From positions 186,001-250,000 of the forward strand of contig NZ_JARESE010000062.1 of the NCBI RefSeq assembly GCF_029076845.1: a DNA stretch of 64,000 bases. The letters are read 5' to 3'. Source of the DNA: Novosphingobium album (ex Liu et al. 2023) (GTDB taxonomy: Bacteria; Pseudomonadota; Alphaproteobacteria; Sphingomonadales; Sphingomonadaceae). The position numbers and the translations under genes are program-made. Below are positions 19,297 to 28,197 of this stretch, piece by piece; the stretch's first letter is position 1, and every line of letters begins with the position of its first letter. A model generated the notes under the pieces. The model had not been told where the DNA came from, did not search any database, and saw nothing but the letters and a program-made list of their open reading frames with translations.

Positions 19297-22200
19297 TTAT
19301 TCCGCCGGATCGGCCGCCGGGCCGCCATGGGCAACGCCCGTCGAAGCAGGCGCCGGAACGGGCGCCGGCTGGGGCTTGCGCCGCATCAGCGTGCGCAGGA
19401 GCCGGCTGGTTGCCTGCGGCGAGGTGGTATAGGGCGCCAGCCAGCGATAGAGCAGCGGCACGATGTACAGCGTCACGCCCGTCGCCAGCGTGACGCCGAA
19501 GACGATCACCACGCCGATGGACGCGCGCGAGCCCGCGCCCGCCCCGGTCGCCATGGCCAGCGGCACCGCGCCCGCCACCGTCGCCAGCGAGGTCATCAGG
19601 ATCGGGCGCAGGCGCAGCACCGCCGCTTCGCGCAAGGCCTCCTCCACGCTCCGCCCCTGATCGCGCAGCTGGTTGGCGAATTCGATGATGAGCACGCCGT
19701 TCTTGGCCGCGAGCCCCACCAGCATGACCGTGCCGATCTGGCTGTAGAGGTTGATCGTCATGTCCGTCAGCGCCAGCCCGATGATCCCGCCGGCCACCGC
19801 CAGCGGCACCGCCGAAATGATGATCGCGGGGTGGATGAAGCTTTCGAACTGCGCCGCCAGCAGCAGGTAGATGATCAGCACGGCAAGCCCGAACACCAGC
19901 CAGATCGAATTGCCGGTCTGCTTGAAGGCCTGGCTTTCGCCGCGATAGCCCACGGCCAGCACTTCGGGCGACTGGCGCGCCTGGTCTTCGAGGAAGGCGA
20001 GCGCGTTGCCCAGCGAATAGCCGGGGGCCAGCCCGCCCTGCAGCGTGATCGCGCGCATCTTGTTGAACCGGCCCAGCTCTTTCGCGGTGGCCGATTCGCG
20101 CACCGAGATCACATTGGTCAGCGGCACCAGCGCGCCGCCGCGCGCGCGGACATAGACCGAGGAGAGCTGGTCCTCGCGGCTGCGATTGGCCTCGTCGGCC
20201 TGCACGATCACGCGGAATTCCTCGCCATCGCGCACGTAAGTGGAAACGCGGCGCGATCCCATCAGGGTCTGCAGGGCCTGGCTGATATCGTCCACCGAGA
20301 TGCCCAGGTCGCCGGCGCGCTTGCGATCCACCTCGATCAGCAATTGCGGCTTGGTCTCGATATAGTCGGCATCGAGATTGACGATGCCGGGATTGGCGGC
20401 GGCGGCATCCAGGATCCGGTCACGCGCGCGCGCCAGTTCGTCATAGCTGGTGCCGGCGATCACGAACGTGATCGGCTGCCCGCGCGAACGGCCGATCGGC
20501 GACCGCACCGAGGCATTGCCGCGCAGCCCGGCCAGCGTGCCGAGCTTGCGATTGAGCTCGCCCACCACATCCTGCGAAGACTTCTCCCGCTCGTCCCACT
20601 GGTTGAGGTAGATCGTCATGTTGGCGCTGTCGAAATCCTCGCTTTCCCCCTGGTTGGCGGGAATGCGCGCGTTCAGGCCGCGCACCGCGTCCTTGCCGAT
20701 CATCGGGATCACGAGGTTTTCCGCTTCGACCATGTAGCGGCTGAGCTGGGCGAAGCCGGTGCCTTCGGGCGCGGTCAGGCGGACGCTGAGCACGCCCATG
20801 TCCTCGGGCGGCGCCAGCTCGCTTTCCAGCCCGGTGAACTGCCATGCGGCAAATCCCAGGATCGCGGCGACGCCGGCCAGCACCACCGGCCAGCGGCGCA
20901 TCGCCACGTCGAGCGAGGCGGCATAGCCGGCCATGACTTTGTCGAACAGCCGGTCGATCGCGTGCGACAGCCGGCTCGGCTCATGCTCGCGCAGCAGCCG
21001 CGAGCACAGCATCGGCGCCAGCGTGAGCGCGAGAAAGCCCGATATGCCCACCGCGACGACCAGCGTCACCGCCGGCTCGCGGAACATCAGCCCGGTCTCG
21101 CCCGAAAGGAACATCACCGGCACGAACACGGCGCAGACCACCAGCGTGGTGACGAGCACGGCAAAGCCCACTTCGCGCGCGCCGTTGAACGCGGCCAGCA
21201 AGGGCGGCTCACCCTCCTCGATCCGGCGATGGACGTTTTCCAGCACGACGATCGCGTCATCCACCACCAGGCCGATGGCCAGCACCAGCGCCAGCAACGT
21301 CAGCAGGTTGATCGAATAGCCCAGCAGCCACAGCACCGAACAGGTGGTGAGCAGGCAGATCGGCACCGTGATCGCCGGGATCAGCGTGGCCCGCCAGCTT
21401 CCCAGGAACAGGAAGATCACCACCGTGACCAGCACCGCCGCCTCGGCCAGCGTGTGCCACACGCCCTTGATCGCTTCCTCGATATAAAGCGAATTGTCGC
21501 TGCCCTGCCGGATTACCATGCCTTCGGGCAGGGTCTTGGCCATTTCGCGCACTTCCGCCTTGGCCGCCTGGGCCACGGCCAGCGTATTGGCGCCCGACTG
21601 GCGCACGACGGCGAGGCCCACGCCGTCCTCGCCATTGAAGTGGAAGCGGCTGTAGGGGTTTTCCGCCTCTTCCTGGATGCGGGCGACATCGCCCAACCGG
21701 ACGAGATAGCCGTCAGGCCCGCGCCCGATCACCAGAGTGCGGAAATCAGCCGGGGTGGTGAAGCCGCGATTGACCCTGAGCGACAGGTTCTGCTGCACCG
21801 ATTCGATGCGCCCGGCGGGCAGTTCCACGTTCTGGCTGCGCAGCGCGTTCTCGATATCGCGCGGCGTCAGGCGGAACGCGGCGAGCCGGCCGGGATCGAG
21901 CCAGATCCGCATCGCCGGGCGCGCGAGGCCAATCGTCGTGACATCGGCGACGCCATCAAGCGAGGCGAGCCGGTCCACCAGCGTGCGCTCGACATATTCG
22001 CCCAGCTTGATCCGGTCCCAGGCCGGCGCGCTGACGAAGAAATAGATGATCGGCTGCGCATCGGTATCGGTCTTGCGCACTTGCGGCGGCTGCGCGTCGT
22101 CCGGGCGATCGGCGGCGCCGGCCGCGACCCGGTCGCGCACGTCGTTGGCGGCCGCGTCGATATCGCGGCCGGGCCGGAATTCGACCGTGATGCTGGAACG

Positions 22201-22461
22201 CCCGTCGCTCGATTGCGAGGCGATCGTCTCGATCCCCTCGATCCCGGCCAGGCGATCTTCCAGCGGCTGGGTGATGCGGCTTTCGATCACGCTGGCGCTG
22301 GCGCCGGTATAAGTTGTCTGGATCGAGATGACGGGCGGATCGGTGGCGGGAAATTCCCGCACGGAAAGCTGGAGATAGCCGATCACCCCGGCAATGGTCA
22401 GCAGCAGGGCCATGACCACGGCCACGATCGGCCGGCGCACCGAGATGTCGGAAAGAAACAC
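19297..22461 (-). CDS. RND multidrug efflux pump, inner-membrane transporter (AcrB/HAE1-like)
   Basis: At 1054 residues it has the family's usual length. It opens with MFLSDISVRRPIVAVVM. The proton-relay Asp pair is seen in LVVDDAIVVLENVHRR, and the second half begins with a similar repeat. It exports amphiphilic compounds through a tripartite system. The adaptor gene is immediately upstream, 3 nt away. No outer-membrane factor is encoded beside it. It converges on the response regulator gene with only 24 nt between them. Confidence 0.95.
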   Translation of the reverse strand: MFLSDISVRRPIVAVVMALLLTIAGVIGYLQLSVREFPATDPPVISIQTTYTGASASVIESRITQPLEDRLAGIEGIETIASQSSDGRSSITVEFRPGRDIDAAANDVRDRVAAGAADRPDDAQPPQVRKTDTDAQPIIYFFVSAPAWDRIKLGEYVERTLVDRLASLDGVADVTTIGLARPAMRIWLDPGRLAAFRLTPRDIENALRSQNVELPAGRIESVQQNLSLRVNRGFTTPADFRTLVIGRGPDGYLVRLGDVARIQEEAENPYSRFHFNGEDGVGLAVVRQSGANTLAVAQAAKAEVREMAKTLPEGMVIRQGSDNSLYIEEAIKGVWHTLAEAAVLVTVVIFLFLGSWRATLIPAITVPICLLTTCSVLWLLGYSINLLTLLALVLAIGLVVDDAIVVLENVHRRIEEGEPPLLAAFNGAREVGFAVLVTTLVVCAVFVPVMFLSGETGLMFREPAVTLVVAVGISGFLALTLAPMLCSRLLREHEPSRLSHAIDRLFDKVMAGYAASLDVAMRRWPVVLAGVAAILGFAAWQFTGLESELAPPEDMGVLSVRLTAPEGTGFAQLSRYMVEAENLVIPMIGKDAVRGLNARIPANQGESEDFDSANMTIYLNQWDEREKSSQDVVGELNRKLGTLAGLRGNASVRSPIGRSRGQPITFVIAGTSYDELARARDRILDAAAANPGIVNLDADYIETKPQLLIEVDRKRAGDLGISVDDISQALQTLMGSRRVSTYVRDGEEFRVIVQADEANRSREDQLSSVYVRARGGALVPLTNVISVRESATAKELGRFNKMRAITLQGGLAPGYSLGNALAFLEDQARQSPEVLAVGYRGESQAFKQTGNSIWLVFGLAVLIIYLLLAAQFESFIHPAIIISAVPLAVAGGIIGLALTDMTINLYSQIGTVMLVGLAAKNGVLIIEFANQLRDQGRSVEEALREAAVLRLRPILMTSLATVAGAVPLAMATGAGAGSRASIGVVIVFGVTLATGVTLYIVPLLYRWLAPYTTSPQATSRLLRTLMRRKPQPAPVPAPASTGVAHGGPAADPAE

Positions 22462-22464
22462 GGG

Positions 22465-23673
22465 CTAGCGCGCCGCCGCCTGCTTGGCGGTCGACCCGCC
22501 GGGCCGCGCGTGCTTGTCCTTCTCGCCCTTGTCCTTCTCGTCCTTTTCGCCGGTGAGGCGCACCTTGTCGCCATCGGCCACCTTGAGCGCGCCTTCGCCG
22601 ATCACTTTCATGCCGGGCGTCAGGCCCGTGACCTCGATCAGCCCGCCGTCGCGCAGGCCCGTCTTCACTTCGACCTGCTTCACCGTGTGCTTGGGGCCCA
22701 GCACGAAGACGTGGCGCTCATCGCGGTTGCCCAGCACCGCCAGTTCGGGCACCGCGTCGCCGGTCCGCCGGGCGGTGCGCACCCGCACCGACAGCAGCAT
22801 ACCCGGCTTGATCCGCGCGCCCGGATTGGGCACCAGCGCGCGCACCAGCACGGCGCGGCTTTCGGGATCGATCACCGGGTCGATATTGGCGATGTGCCCG
22901 TGGAACGGCTGGTCGGGGAAAGCGGCGGCCACCGCCTCGATCTCCTGCCCCACGCGCAGCGCCGACAGGCTGGCTTCGGGCACGGTGAAATCGATCTTGA
23001 TGCGCGACAGGTCGCTGACGGTAACGATCGGCGTGCCGGCCGAAACGATGGCGCCGGCCGAGATCGTCCTGAGGCTGGTATAGCCCGCGAACGGGGCGCG
23101 GATCATGCGGTCGGCGATTTCCGCGCGCGCTTCCTCGGCGGTGGCGCGCGCCTGTTCGGCGGCGGCGAGCTGCAAGTCGAGCTGGGCGCGCGTGGCGAAG
23201 CCGCGATCGTAGATGCTCTTGATGCGATCGTACTGCGTGCTGGCCTGCCGTTCGGCCGCGAGCGCGCCGTTCAGCGCCGCCGTCTGCTGCCCTTGCGACA
23301 GCACGGCCAGCAATTGCCCGCGCGAAACGGCCATGCCGTCATCGAACAGCACGCGATCGAGCCGCTCGGTCACGGGCGCGGCGATCGTCACCTGCTCATT
23401 GGCGCGCGCGGTGCCGACCGCCTCGATCGTCTCGATGAATTCGTGCGAGACCACCGGCGCGGCCGCGACCATGGGCGGCGGGCGCTTGGGCTTCTTCTCC
23501 TCGGACTTGCAGGCGGCCAGCGACACCGTCAGCACGGCGGCGGCAAACACACGCAGCGTCCAGCCGGCGGCCGACCGCAAGGTGCCCCGCGGCCGAGCGA
23601 ACGTGAACGCGCGCGAACCATCTGGTGCCTGCGCATGAGCCCTTTGCACAAGCACTGCCTGTTTATCCCTCAT
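22465..23673 (-). CDS. RND periplasmic adaptor (membrane fusion) lipoprotein
   Basis: The protein is about 402 residues. A lipobox is visible (VLTVSLAACKSEEK), then barrel-sandwich and coiled-coil segments (VTIAAPVTERLDRVLFDDG, YDRGFATRAQLDLQLAAAEQ). The C-terminus is charged and Lys/Asp/Glu-rich. It bridges the RND pump to an outer-membrane channel. The ATG at 23673 has an AAGGGG just upstream. The leader before the hydrophobic stretch is long (about 35 residues), so a later start is possible. Confidence 0.88.
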   Translation of the reverse strand: MRDKQAVLVQRAHAQAPDGSRAFTFARPRGTLRSAAGWTLRVFAAAVLTVSLAACKSEEKKPKRPPPMVAAAPVVSHEFIETIEAVGTARANEQVTIAAPVTERLDRVLFDDGMAVSRGQLLAVLSQGQQTAALNGALAAERQASTQYDRIKSIYDRGFATRAQLDLQLAAAEQARATAEEARAEIADRMIRAPFAGYTSLRTISAGAIVSAGTPIVTVSDLSRIKIDFTVPEASLSALRVGQEIEAVAAAFPDQPFHGHIANIDPVIDPESRAVLVRALVPNPGARIKPGMLLSVRVRTARRTGDAVPELAVLGNRDERHVFVLGPKHTVKQVEVKTGLRDGGLIEVTGLTPGMKVIGEGALKVADGDKVRLTGEKDEKDKGEKDKHARPGGSTAKQAAAR

Positions 23674-23820
23674 CGACCCCTTGCCTGCCGGAATGCCTGC
23701 CGGAATGTGCCTGCCAGAATCCGCCGACGCCTCTACACGCGGATGCCGCACGATTCGTAATACGCGAGATACCCCATGGACCGCCGGCGCAAGCCTATTT
23801 TCTTTTACGCATACCCCCAA

Positions 23821-25908
23821 CTAGAACGCATACCTTAGCGACACGCGCACCTGGCGCGGCTCCACCGGGTGGAGGTGGCGATCCTCCACGCCGCCGGCCG
23901 GTTCGCCGGGCAGCCGCGAGGCATAAAAATAGGTGATGTCGGCGTCCCTGGCATCGAAAAGATTGAGCATGTCCACGCCCAGCCGCGCGGCGCCCCGCGT
24001 GTAATAGGCGCCCAGGTTGACCAGCGTGGTCGGCTGCGAGCGGGCGCTGCCATCCTCGATCAGCGGCGCGCCGCCGAAGTGGCGCAAGCGCAGGCTGGCG
24101 GAAAGGCCGGAGGCGAAATCGAGGCTGGCCCCGGCGGAAAGGACTTCGCTCACCGCGTTGGGGATGCGATCCTCGCCGGCAGGCACGCCGCGAAAGCGCG
24201 TGTGCGTGAGCGCGCCCGAGGCATCGAGCGCCAGCCAGGGAAACGGCCGCCAGAACAGCGTCGCCTCGCCGCCATGGCGGCGCGAGGCCGCGTTGGGCTC
24301 GGTCGATCCGCCATCGCCCACGAAGACCAGCTCCGATCCCAGCGTCAGGTAATAGCCCACCAGCGAGGCGGTGAAGCGGCCGAACTCGACGCGTCCGCCC
24401 AGTTCGCCACCGCGCGCGCGCACCAGCACGCCTACCCGGTCGGCCGGATCGCCCGTCACCGGATCGACACGGATGGTCGCGCCGCGCACGTCGTTGGAAT
24501 GAAAGCTCTCGCCGTAATTGGCGTAAAGCTCGACAGGATCGGCCGGCCGCCAGGCAAGCGCCGCCTTGGGCGCCAGCAGCGCGTCCGCGCCGTTGCCGGA
24601 ATTGGCGGCGTTATCGGCGTCCACGTCATAGCCGTAAAGATCGCCGCGCAGGCCCAGCATCAGGCGCAGGCGCGGGCTCAGCGCCAGCTCGGCCTGGCCG
24701 AACAGGGCGCCGCTGTATTCGTCCACCCGATCCTCGCGCACCGCGTTCGTCCGCGTGCCGCGCAGGCTGTGATAGAGGCCGACCTTGCCGATGCGATCAT
24801 AGCGGGCATCGGCGCCCAGCGTGATCGCCAGCGGCAGCCCGGCCAGCATGGCATCGGCGCGGTGGCGCAGGCGCGCGCCGAACACGCCGCGCCGGTCACG
24901 TTGCTGGAACTCGTCGCTATGGACCGGGTCTTCGAGGAAATAGGTGAAGTTCGAAGTCAGGCGAAAATCGTAGTACGTCGCATAGGCGGTCCAATCCGTC
25001 CCGCCGCCGGCGCCGTTCAGCGTCAGCCCCAGCCGGGTGGTGCGCCCGCCCAGATAAGGGTCGATATTGCCGAAACGGCCGATCAGGCCACTGGCGATCG
25101 CGCGGCGGGGCACCTGGTCGGTCGCGTTCCAGTCGGCATGATAGGCGCTGAACGACAGGCTCCAGCCCTCCTGCGCGCTGCCGCTGGACAGCTTGGCCAG
25201 CGCGTTGATCTTGTGGAGATCCTCGTCCAGCGCCCAGGGGCCATTCGACAGCGTGCCGTCCAGCGCGACGAGAAGATCCTTGCCGCCCAGCGCGGCGCTT
25301 CCCGCCGCCAGCGCGCGATAATAGCCATAGCTGCCCAGGGTCAGTTCCACGATCGGGCGCGGCACCGTTCGCGCGGTGGTGAATGCGACCGTACCGGCGG
25401 CGGAAAAGTCCCCCACGTCGGCGAAATAGGGGCCCTTGCGATAATCGATCCGCTCGACCAGTTCGGGGATCAGGAAGTTGAGATCGAGATAGCCCTGGCC
25501 ATGGCCATGCGTGCGCATGTTCGTCGGCACGCCATCGACGAAGCCGGCGAAATCGGTGCCATGATCGAGATTGAAGCCGCGCAGGAAATACTGGTTGGCC
25601 TTGCCCGTGCCCGAATGCTGCGTGGCGATCACGCCGGGCACGTTCTCCACCAGCTCGCCCACGCGCGAGAGCGGCCGGTTGGCGAAATCGCGAAAGCCCA
25701 CGATCCCTTGCGAGCCCGATAGCGCTTCGCCGATCTGCGGCAGCGCGCGGCCATAGACGATGATCTCGTCGGCCGGCCTCTCCTCACTCGATACGGATGG
25801 GCCCGATGCGGATTGGCCCGGCGCGGATTGCGCATGGGCGGGGCCGGCAAGCACCGGCGCCGTCACGAGCCCGGCCATCAGGGCGATGCGATGCGCGGCG
25901 ATACTCAT
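23821..25908 (-). CDS. TonB-dependent receptor, probable nickel (or nickel-chelate) importer under NikR control
   Basis: This 695-residue protein has a signal peptide ending in PAHAQ. A plug domain follows (VPGVIATQHSGTGKANQYFL, RGFNLDHGTDFAGFVDGVPT, His-rich THGHGQGYLDLN). The beta-barrel ends in an aromatic residue (VSLRYAF). Its start lies only 9 nt from a perfect NikR operator and it is divergent from nikR. This makes nickel or a nickel chelate the most likely cargo. A GGAGG ribosome site precedes the ATG. The receptor call is firm; the cargo is inferred from the operator. Confidence 0.9.
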   Translation of the reverse strand: MSIAAHRIALMAGLVTAPVLAGPAHAQSAPGQSASGPSVSSEERPADEIIVYGRALPQIGEALSGSQGIVGFRDFANRPLSRVGELVENVPGVIATQHSGTGKANQYFLRGFNLDHGTDFAGFVDGVPTNMRTHGHGQGYLDLNFLIPELVERIDYRKGPYFADVGDFSAAGTVAFTTARTVPRPIVELTLGSYGYYRALAAGSAALGGKDLLVALDGTLSNGPWALDEDLHKINALAKLSSGSAQEGWSLSFSAYHADWNATDQVPRRAIASGLIGRFGNIDPYLGGRTTRLGLTLNGAGGGTDWTAYATYYDFRLTSNFTYFLEDPVHSDEFQQRDRRGVFGARLRHRADAMLAGLPLAITLGADARYDRIGKVGLYHSLRGTRTNAVREDRVDEYSGALFGQAELALSPRLRLMLGLRGDLYGYDVDADNAANSGNGADALLAPKAALAWRPADPVELYANYGESFHSNDVRGATIRVDPVTGDPADRVGVLVRARGGELGGRVEFGRFTASLVGYYLTLGSELVFVGDGGSTEPNAASRRHGGEATLFWRPFPWLALDASGALTHTRFRGVPAGEDRIPNAVSEVLSAGASLDFASGLSASLRLRHFGGAPLIEDGSARSQPTTLVNLGAYYTRGAARLGVDMLNLFDARDADITYFYASRLPGEPAGGVEDRHLHPVEPRQVRVSLRYAF

Positions 25909-25916
25909 GGATGCCT

Positions 25917-25950
25917 CCGGTATGAAGAAATTTCCTATTCTTCATACCGG
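25917..25950. promoter_or_regulatory. NikR operator between the TonB receptor and nikR
   Basis: Positions 25920-25947 read GTATGA, 16 bases, TCATAC. This is exactly the E. coli NikR operator consensus GTATGA-N16-TCATAC. The dyad extends to 13-bp perfect arms, CCGGTATGAAGAA and its complement. It sits 9-42 nt upstream of the receptor start, over the expected receptor promoter/leader region, so repression of the receptor by NikR is predicted. Confidence 0.92.
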
Positions 25951-25966
25951 CTGGCAGTGCCGCGTC

Positions 25967-25986
25967 CCTACGTCGAATGCCCCATG
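25967..25986 (+). promoter_or_regulatory. TACGTC-type operator upstream of nikR
   Basis: The site reads CCTACGTCGAATGCCCCATG, one base from the commonest form, and lies 32 nt before the nikR start. An extended -10-like TGCTATGAT ends at 26009, 35 nt from the motif's T. That would put the transcription start within a few bases of the ATG, so the nikR mRNA may be nearly leaderless. Confidence 0.65.
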
Positions 25987-26017
25987 CGGCGGCCGGCATC
26001 TGCTATGATCGCGTCCC

Positions 26018-26485
26018 ATGCAGCGAATCACCATTTCCATCGACGATCAGCTCGGCCAGTCGCTGGACCGGCAAGTCAGCGCGCGCAGCTATGCCAGCCG
26101 GTCCGAAGCGGTGCGCGATCTGGTGCGCGAAGGGCTGGAGCACTGGCGGGCCGAGGACAACCCCGGCGACCTGTGCGTGGCCAACCTCTCCTATATCGTC
26201 GATCACCGCGTCCGCGCCCTGCCCCAGCGGCTGGCCGAGCTGCAACATGCCCACCATGACCTTGTGGCCGCGAGCACGGTGGTGCGGCTCGATCATTTCC
26301 ATTCGATGGAAAGCGTGATCCTGAAAGGGGCCACCGCCGCGGTCCACTCCTTCGCCAACCAGGTGCGCGGCGAACGTGGCGTCAAATTCGGCGCGCTCAA
26401 CCTGCTGGCCGCCAGCACCGACCACCAGCACGGCATCGCCGATCACCACCATGACGAAGCGACGCATTTGCGGCCGGCGGTTTAG
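26018..26485 (+). CDS. nikR: NikR-family regulator with altered nickel-site residues
   Basis: This 155-residue protein has an N-terminal ribbon-helix-helix domain (MQRITISIDDQLGQSLD, SRSEAVRDLVREGL) and a NikR-type C-terminal ACT-like domain (SYIVDH, LDHFHSMESVILKG, GVKFGALNLL). Against E. coli NikR, ligand His76 is kept (His77). His87 is Val88, His89 is Arg90 and Cys95 is Ser96. A His-rich tail (DHQHGIADHHHDEATH) may supply other ligands. It is divergent from a receptor with a perfect NikR operator between them. DNA specificity thus looks canonical while metal sensing may differ. Confidence 0.88.
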   Translation: MQRITISIDDQLGQSLDRQVSARSYASRSEAVRDLVREGLEHWRAEDNPGDLCVANLSYIVDHRVRALPQRLAELQHAHHDLVAASTVVRLDHFHSMESVILKGATAAVHSFANQVRGERGVKFGALNLLAASTDHQHGIADHHHDEATHLRPAV

Positions 26486-26513
26486 GAGGTTGGCTGGAAA
26501 GGGAGTCTGTTGG

Positions 26514-26570
26514 GAAATGCGCGGAAGAGCGCATTTCTTAGCGGCCATGCGCCGTGAGGCGCATTTCCCC
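26514..26570. repeat. REP-like intergenic palindrome, copy 1
   Basis: The element has a 9-bp stem GAAATGCGC/GCGCATTTC (26514-26522 and 26529-26537), then GTGAGGCGCATTTC at about 26554. A close copy occurs at 37241-37290. Both lie between convergent genes, here between nikR and the acyl-CoA ligase gene. It may act as a two-way terminator. Confidence 0.75.
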
Positions 26571-26602
26571 ACAGATTCCATCCTACAAACAACCCCTAAG
26601 AA

Positions 26603-28099
26603 TCAAGCGCCGGCAACACCCGCGAACAGATCGGCATAGCGTTCGCGCAGCAGCTTCTTCTGGATCTTGCCCATGGTGTTGCGCGGCAATTCGTCCAGCG
26701 TCAGGATCGTCTTGGGCACCTTGAAGGCGGCCAGATCGCGGCGCATTTCGACGCGCACCGCTTCGGCGTCAAACGCCCCGGCCGGCTGCACCACGGCGAC
26801 CACCGCCTCGCCGAAATCGGGATGCGGCACGCCGATCACCGCCGCCTCGGCCACGTCGGGCCGATCATCGAGCAGCGCCTCGACTTCGGCCGGATAGACG
26901 TTGAGCCCGCCGGTGATGATGAGATCCTTCTCGCGGCCGACAAGCTGCACCGAACCGTCGGTGTCGATAAAGCCCATGTCGCCGGTGATGAAATAGCCGT
27001 CGGGGCGGAACTCGGCCGCGGTCTTTTCGGGCATCCGCCAATAGCCCTTGAACACGTTCGGTCCCTTGACCTCGACGATGCCGACTTCGCCTTGCTGCAG
27101 CACCCGGCCCGTCTCGAACTCGGCGATGCGCAGCAAGACACCGGGCAGCGGCGGGCCGACGAAGCCGGCGCGCCGTTCGCCGTCATAGGGGTTGGACGTG
27201 ATCATCCCGGTCTCGGTCATGCCATAGCGTTCCAGCACGCGGTGGCCGGTGCGGTCCTCGAAAGCGCGGTGGATATCGGCCGAAAGCGGGGCCGATCCCG
27301 AAACGAACAGCCGCATGTTCGCCCCCGCCTCGCGCGTGAAGGCGGGATCGGCCAGTAGGCGGATGTAGAACGTCGGCACGCCCATCAGCACGGTCGCCCC
27401 GGCCATGGCGCGGATCACGGCGGCGGCATCGAACTTGCCCATGAAGATCACCGTCGCGCCCGAAAACAGCGCGCAGTGCATGGCGACGAACAGGCCATGG
27501 ACATGGAAGATCGGCAAGGCATGGATCAGCCGGTCCTCGGGCGTGAAGCGCCACAGGTCGATCAGCACTTCGCCGTTCGAGACGAGATTGGCATGGGTCA
27601 GCATCGCGCCCTTGGGCTTGCCGGTGGTGCCCGAGGTATAGAGGATCGCCGCGATGTCATCCGGCGCGCGCGCAACCGGCGCGGCTTCTTCCTCCGGCAG
27701 ATCGGCGAAGAGCTGGTCGAGCGTGCGGATGGCCAGCCCCTTGCCGCCGATCCGGCCGAACAGGTCAAGGCTCCGCTCGCGGCAGACCGCCAGCACCGGC
27801 GTTGCATCGCCGACGAAATAGGCCAGTTCCGCCTCGGTATAATCGACATTGAGCGGCAGATAGACCGCGCCGCAGCGCACGGTGGCAATGTAGAGGATCA
27901 GCGTTTCCACCGACTTGTCGGTCTGCACCAGCACCCGCTCGCCCGACGCGGCGCCGAGCGCGATCAGCCGGCCCGCCAGCCGGCCGGCGGCCCGGGCGAT
28001 GTCCCGATAGGTCCAGTCGCGGCCCGCATCCTCGATGAAGACCCGGTCGGCATGGCGCGCGAAGCTTTGCGCGAACCGCGAATAGAGATCGTTCGACAC
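26603..28099 (-). CDS. matB: Malonyl-CoA synthetase-like acyl-CoA ligase
   Basis: This is a 498-residue ANL-superfamily adenylate-forming ligase. The ATP loop is ILYTSGTTGKPKGAMLTHAN, and later motifs are YGMTETGM, DGYFITGDMG and the Lys of PRNTMGKIQKK. The stretch LPIFHVHGLFVAMHCALFSG and ATVLMGVPTFYIRLL match malonate-CoA ligases of the MatB type. These turn malonate, ATP and CoA into malonyl-CoA. A GTG start at 28099 is chosen because AAGGAG lies 9 nt upstream. The substrate is inferred from motif resemblance. Confidence 0.82.
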   Translation of the reverse strand: MSNDLYSRFAQSFARHADRVFIEDAGRDWTYRDIARAAGRLAGRLIALGAASGERVLVQTDKSVETLILYIATVRCGAVYLPLNVDYTEAELAYFVGDATPVLAVCRERSLDLFGRIGGKGLAIRTLDQLFADLPEEEAAPVARAPDDIAAILYTSGTTGKPKGAMLTHANLVSNGEVLIDLWRFTPEDRLIHALPIFHVHGLFVAMHCALFSGATVIFMGKFDAAAVIRAMAGATVLMGVPTFYIRLLADPAFTREAGANMRLFVSGSAPLSADIHRAFEDRTGHRVLERYGMTETGMITSNPYDGERRAGFVGPPLPGVLLRIAEFETGRVLQQGEVGIVEVKGPNVFKGYWRMPEKTAAEFRPDGYFITGDMGFIDTDGSVQLVGREKDLIITGGLNVYPAEVEALLDDRPDVAEAAVIGVPHPDFGEAVVAVVQPAGAFDAEAVRVEMRRDLAAFKVPKTILTLDELPRNTMGKIQKKLLRERYADLFAGVAGA

Positions 28100-28197
28100 C
28101 CTGTGTGACTCCTTGATCGACGGGGCCGGCAGCGGCCGCCGTCCGGGTAATTCCGGCAAATCGCTTGTGGCCGCTGCCGCAGCCGTTTGCCCCACGG

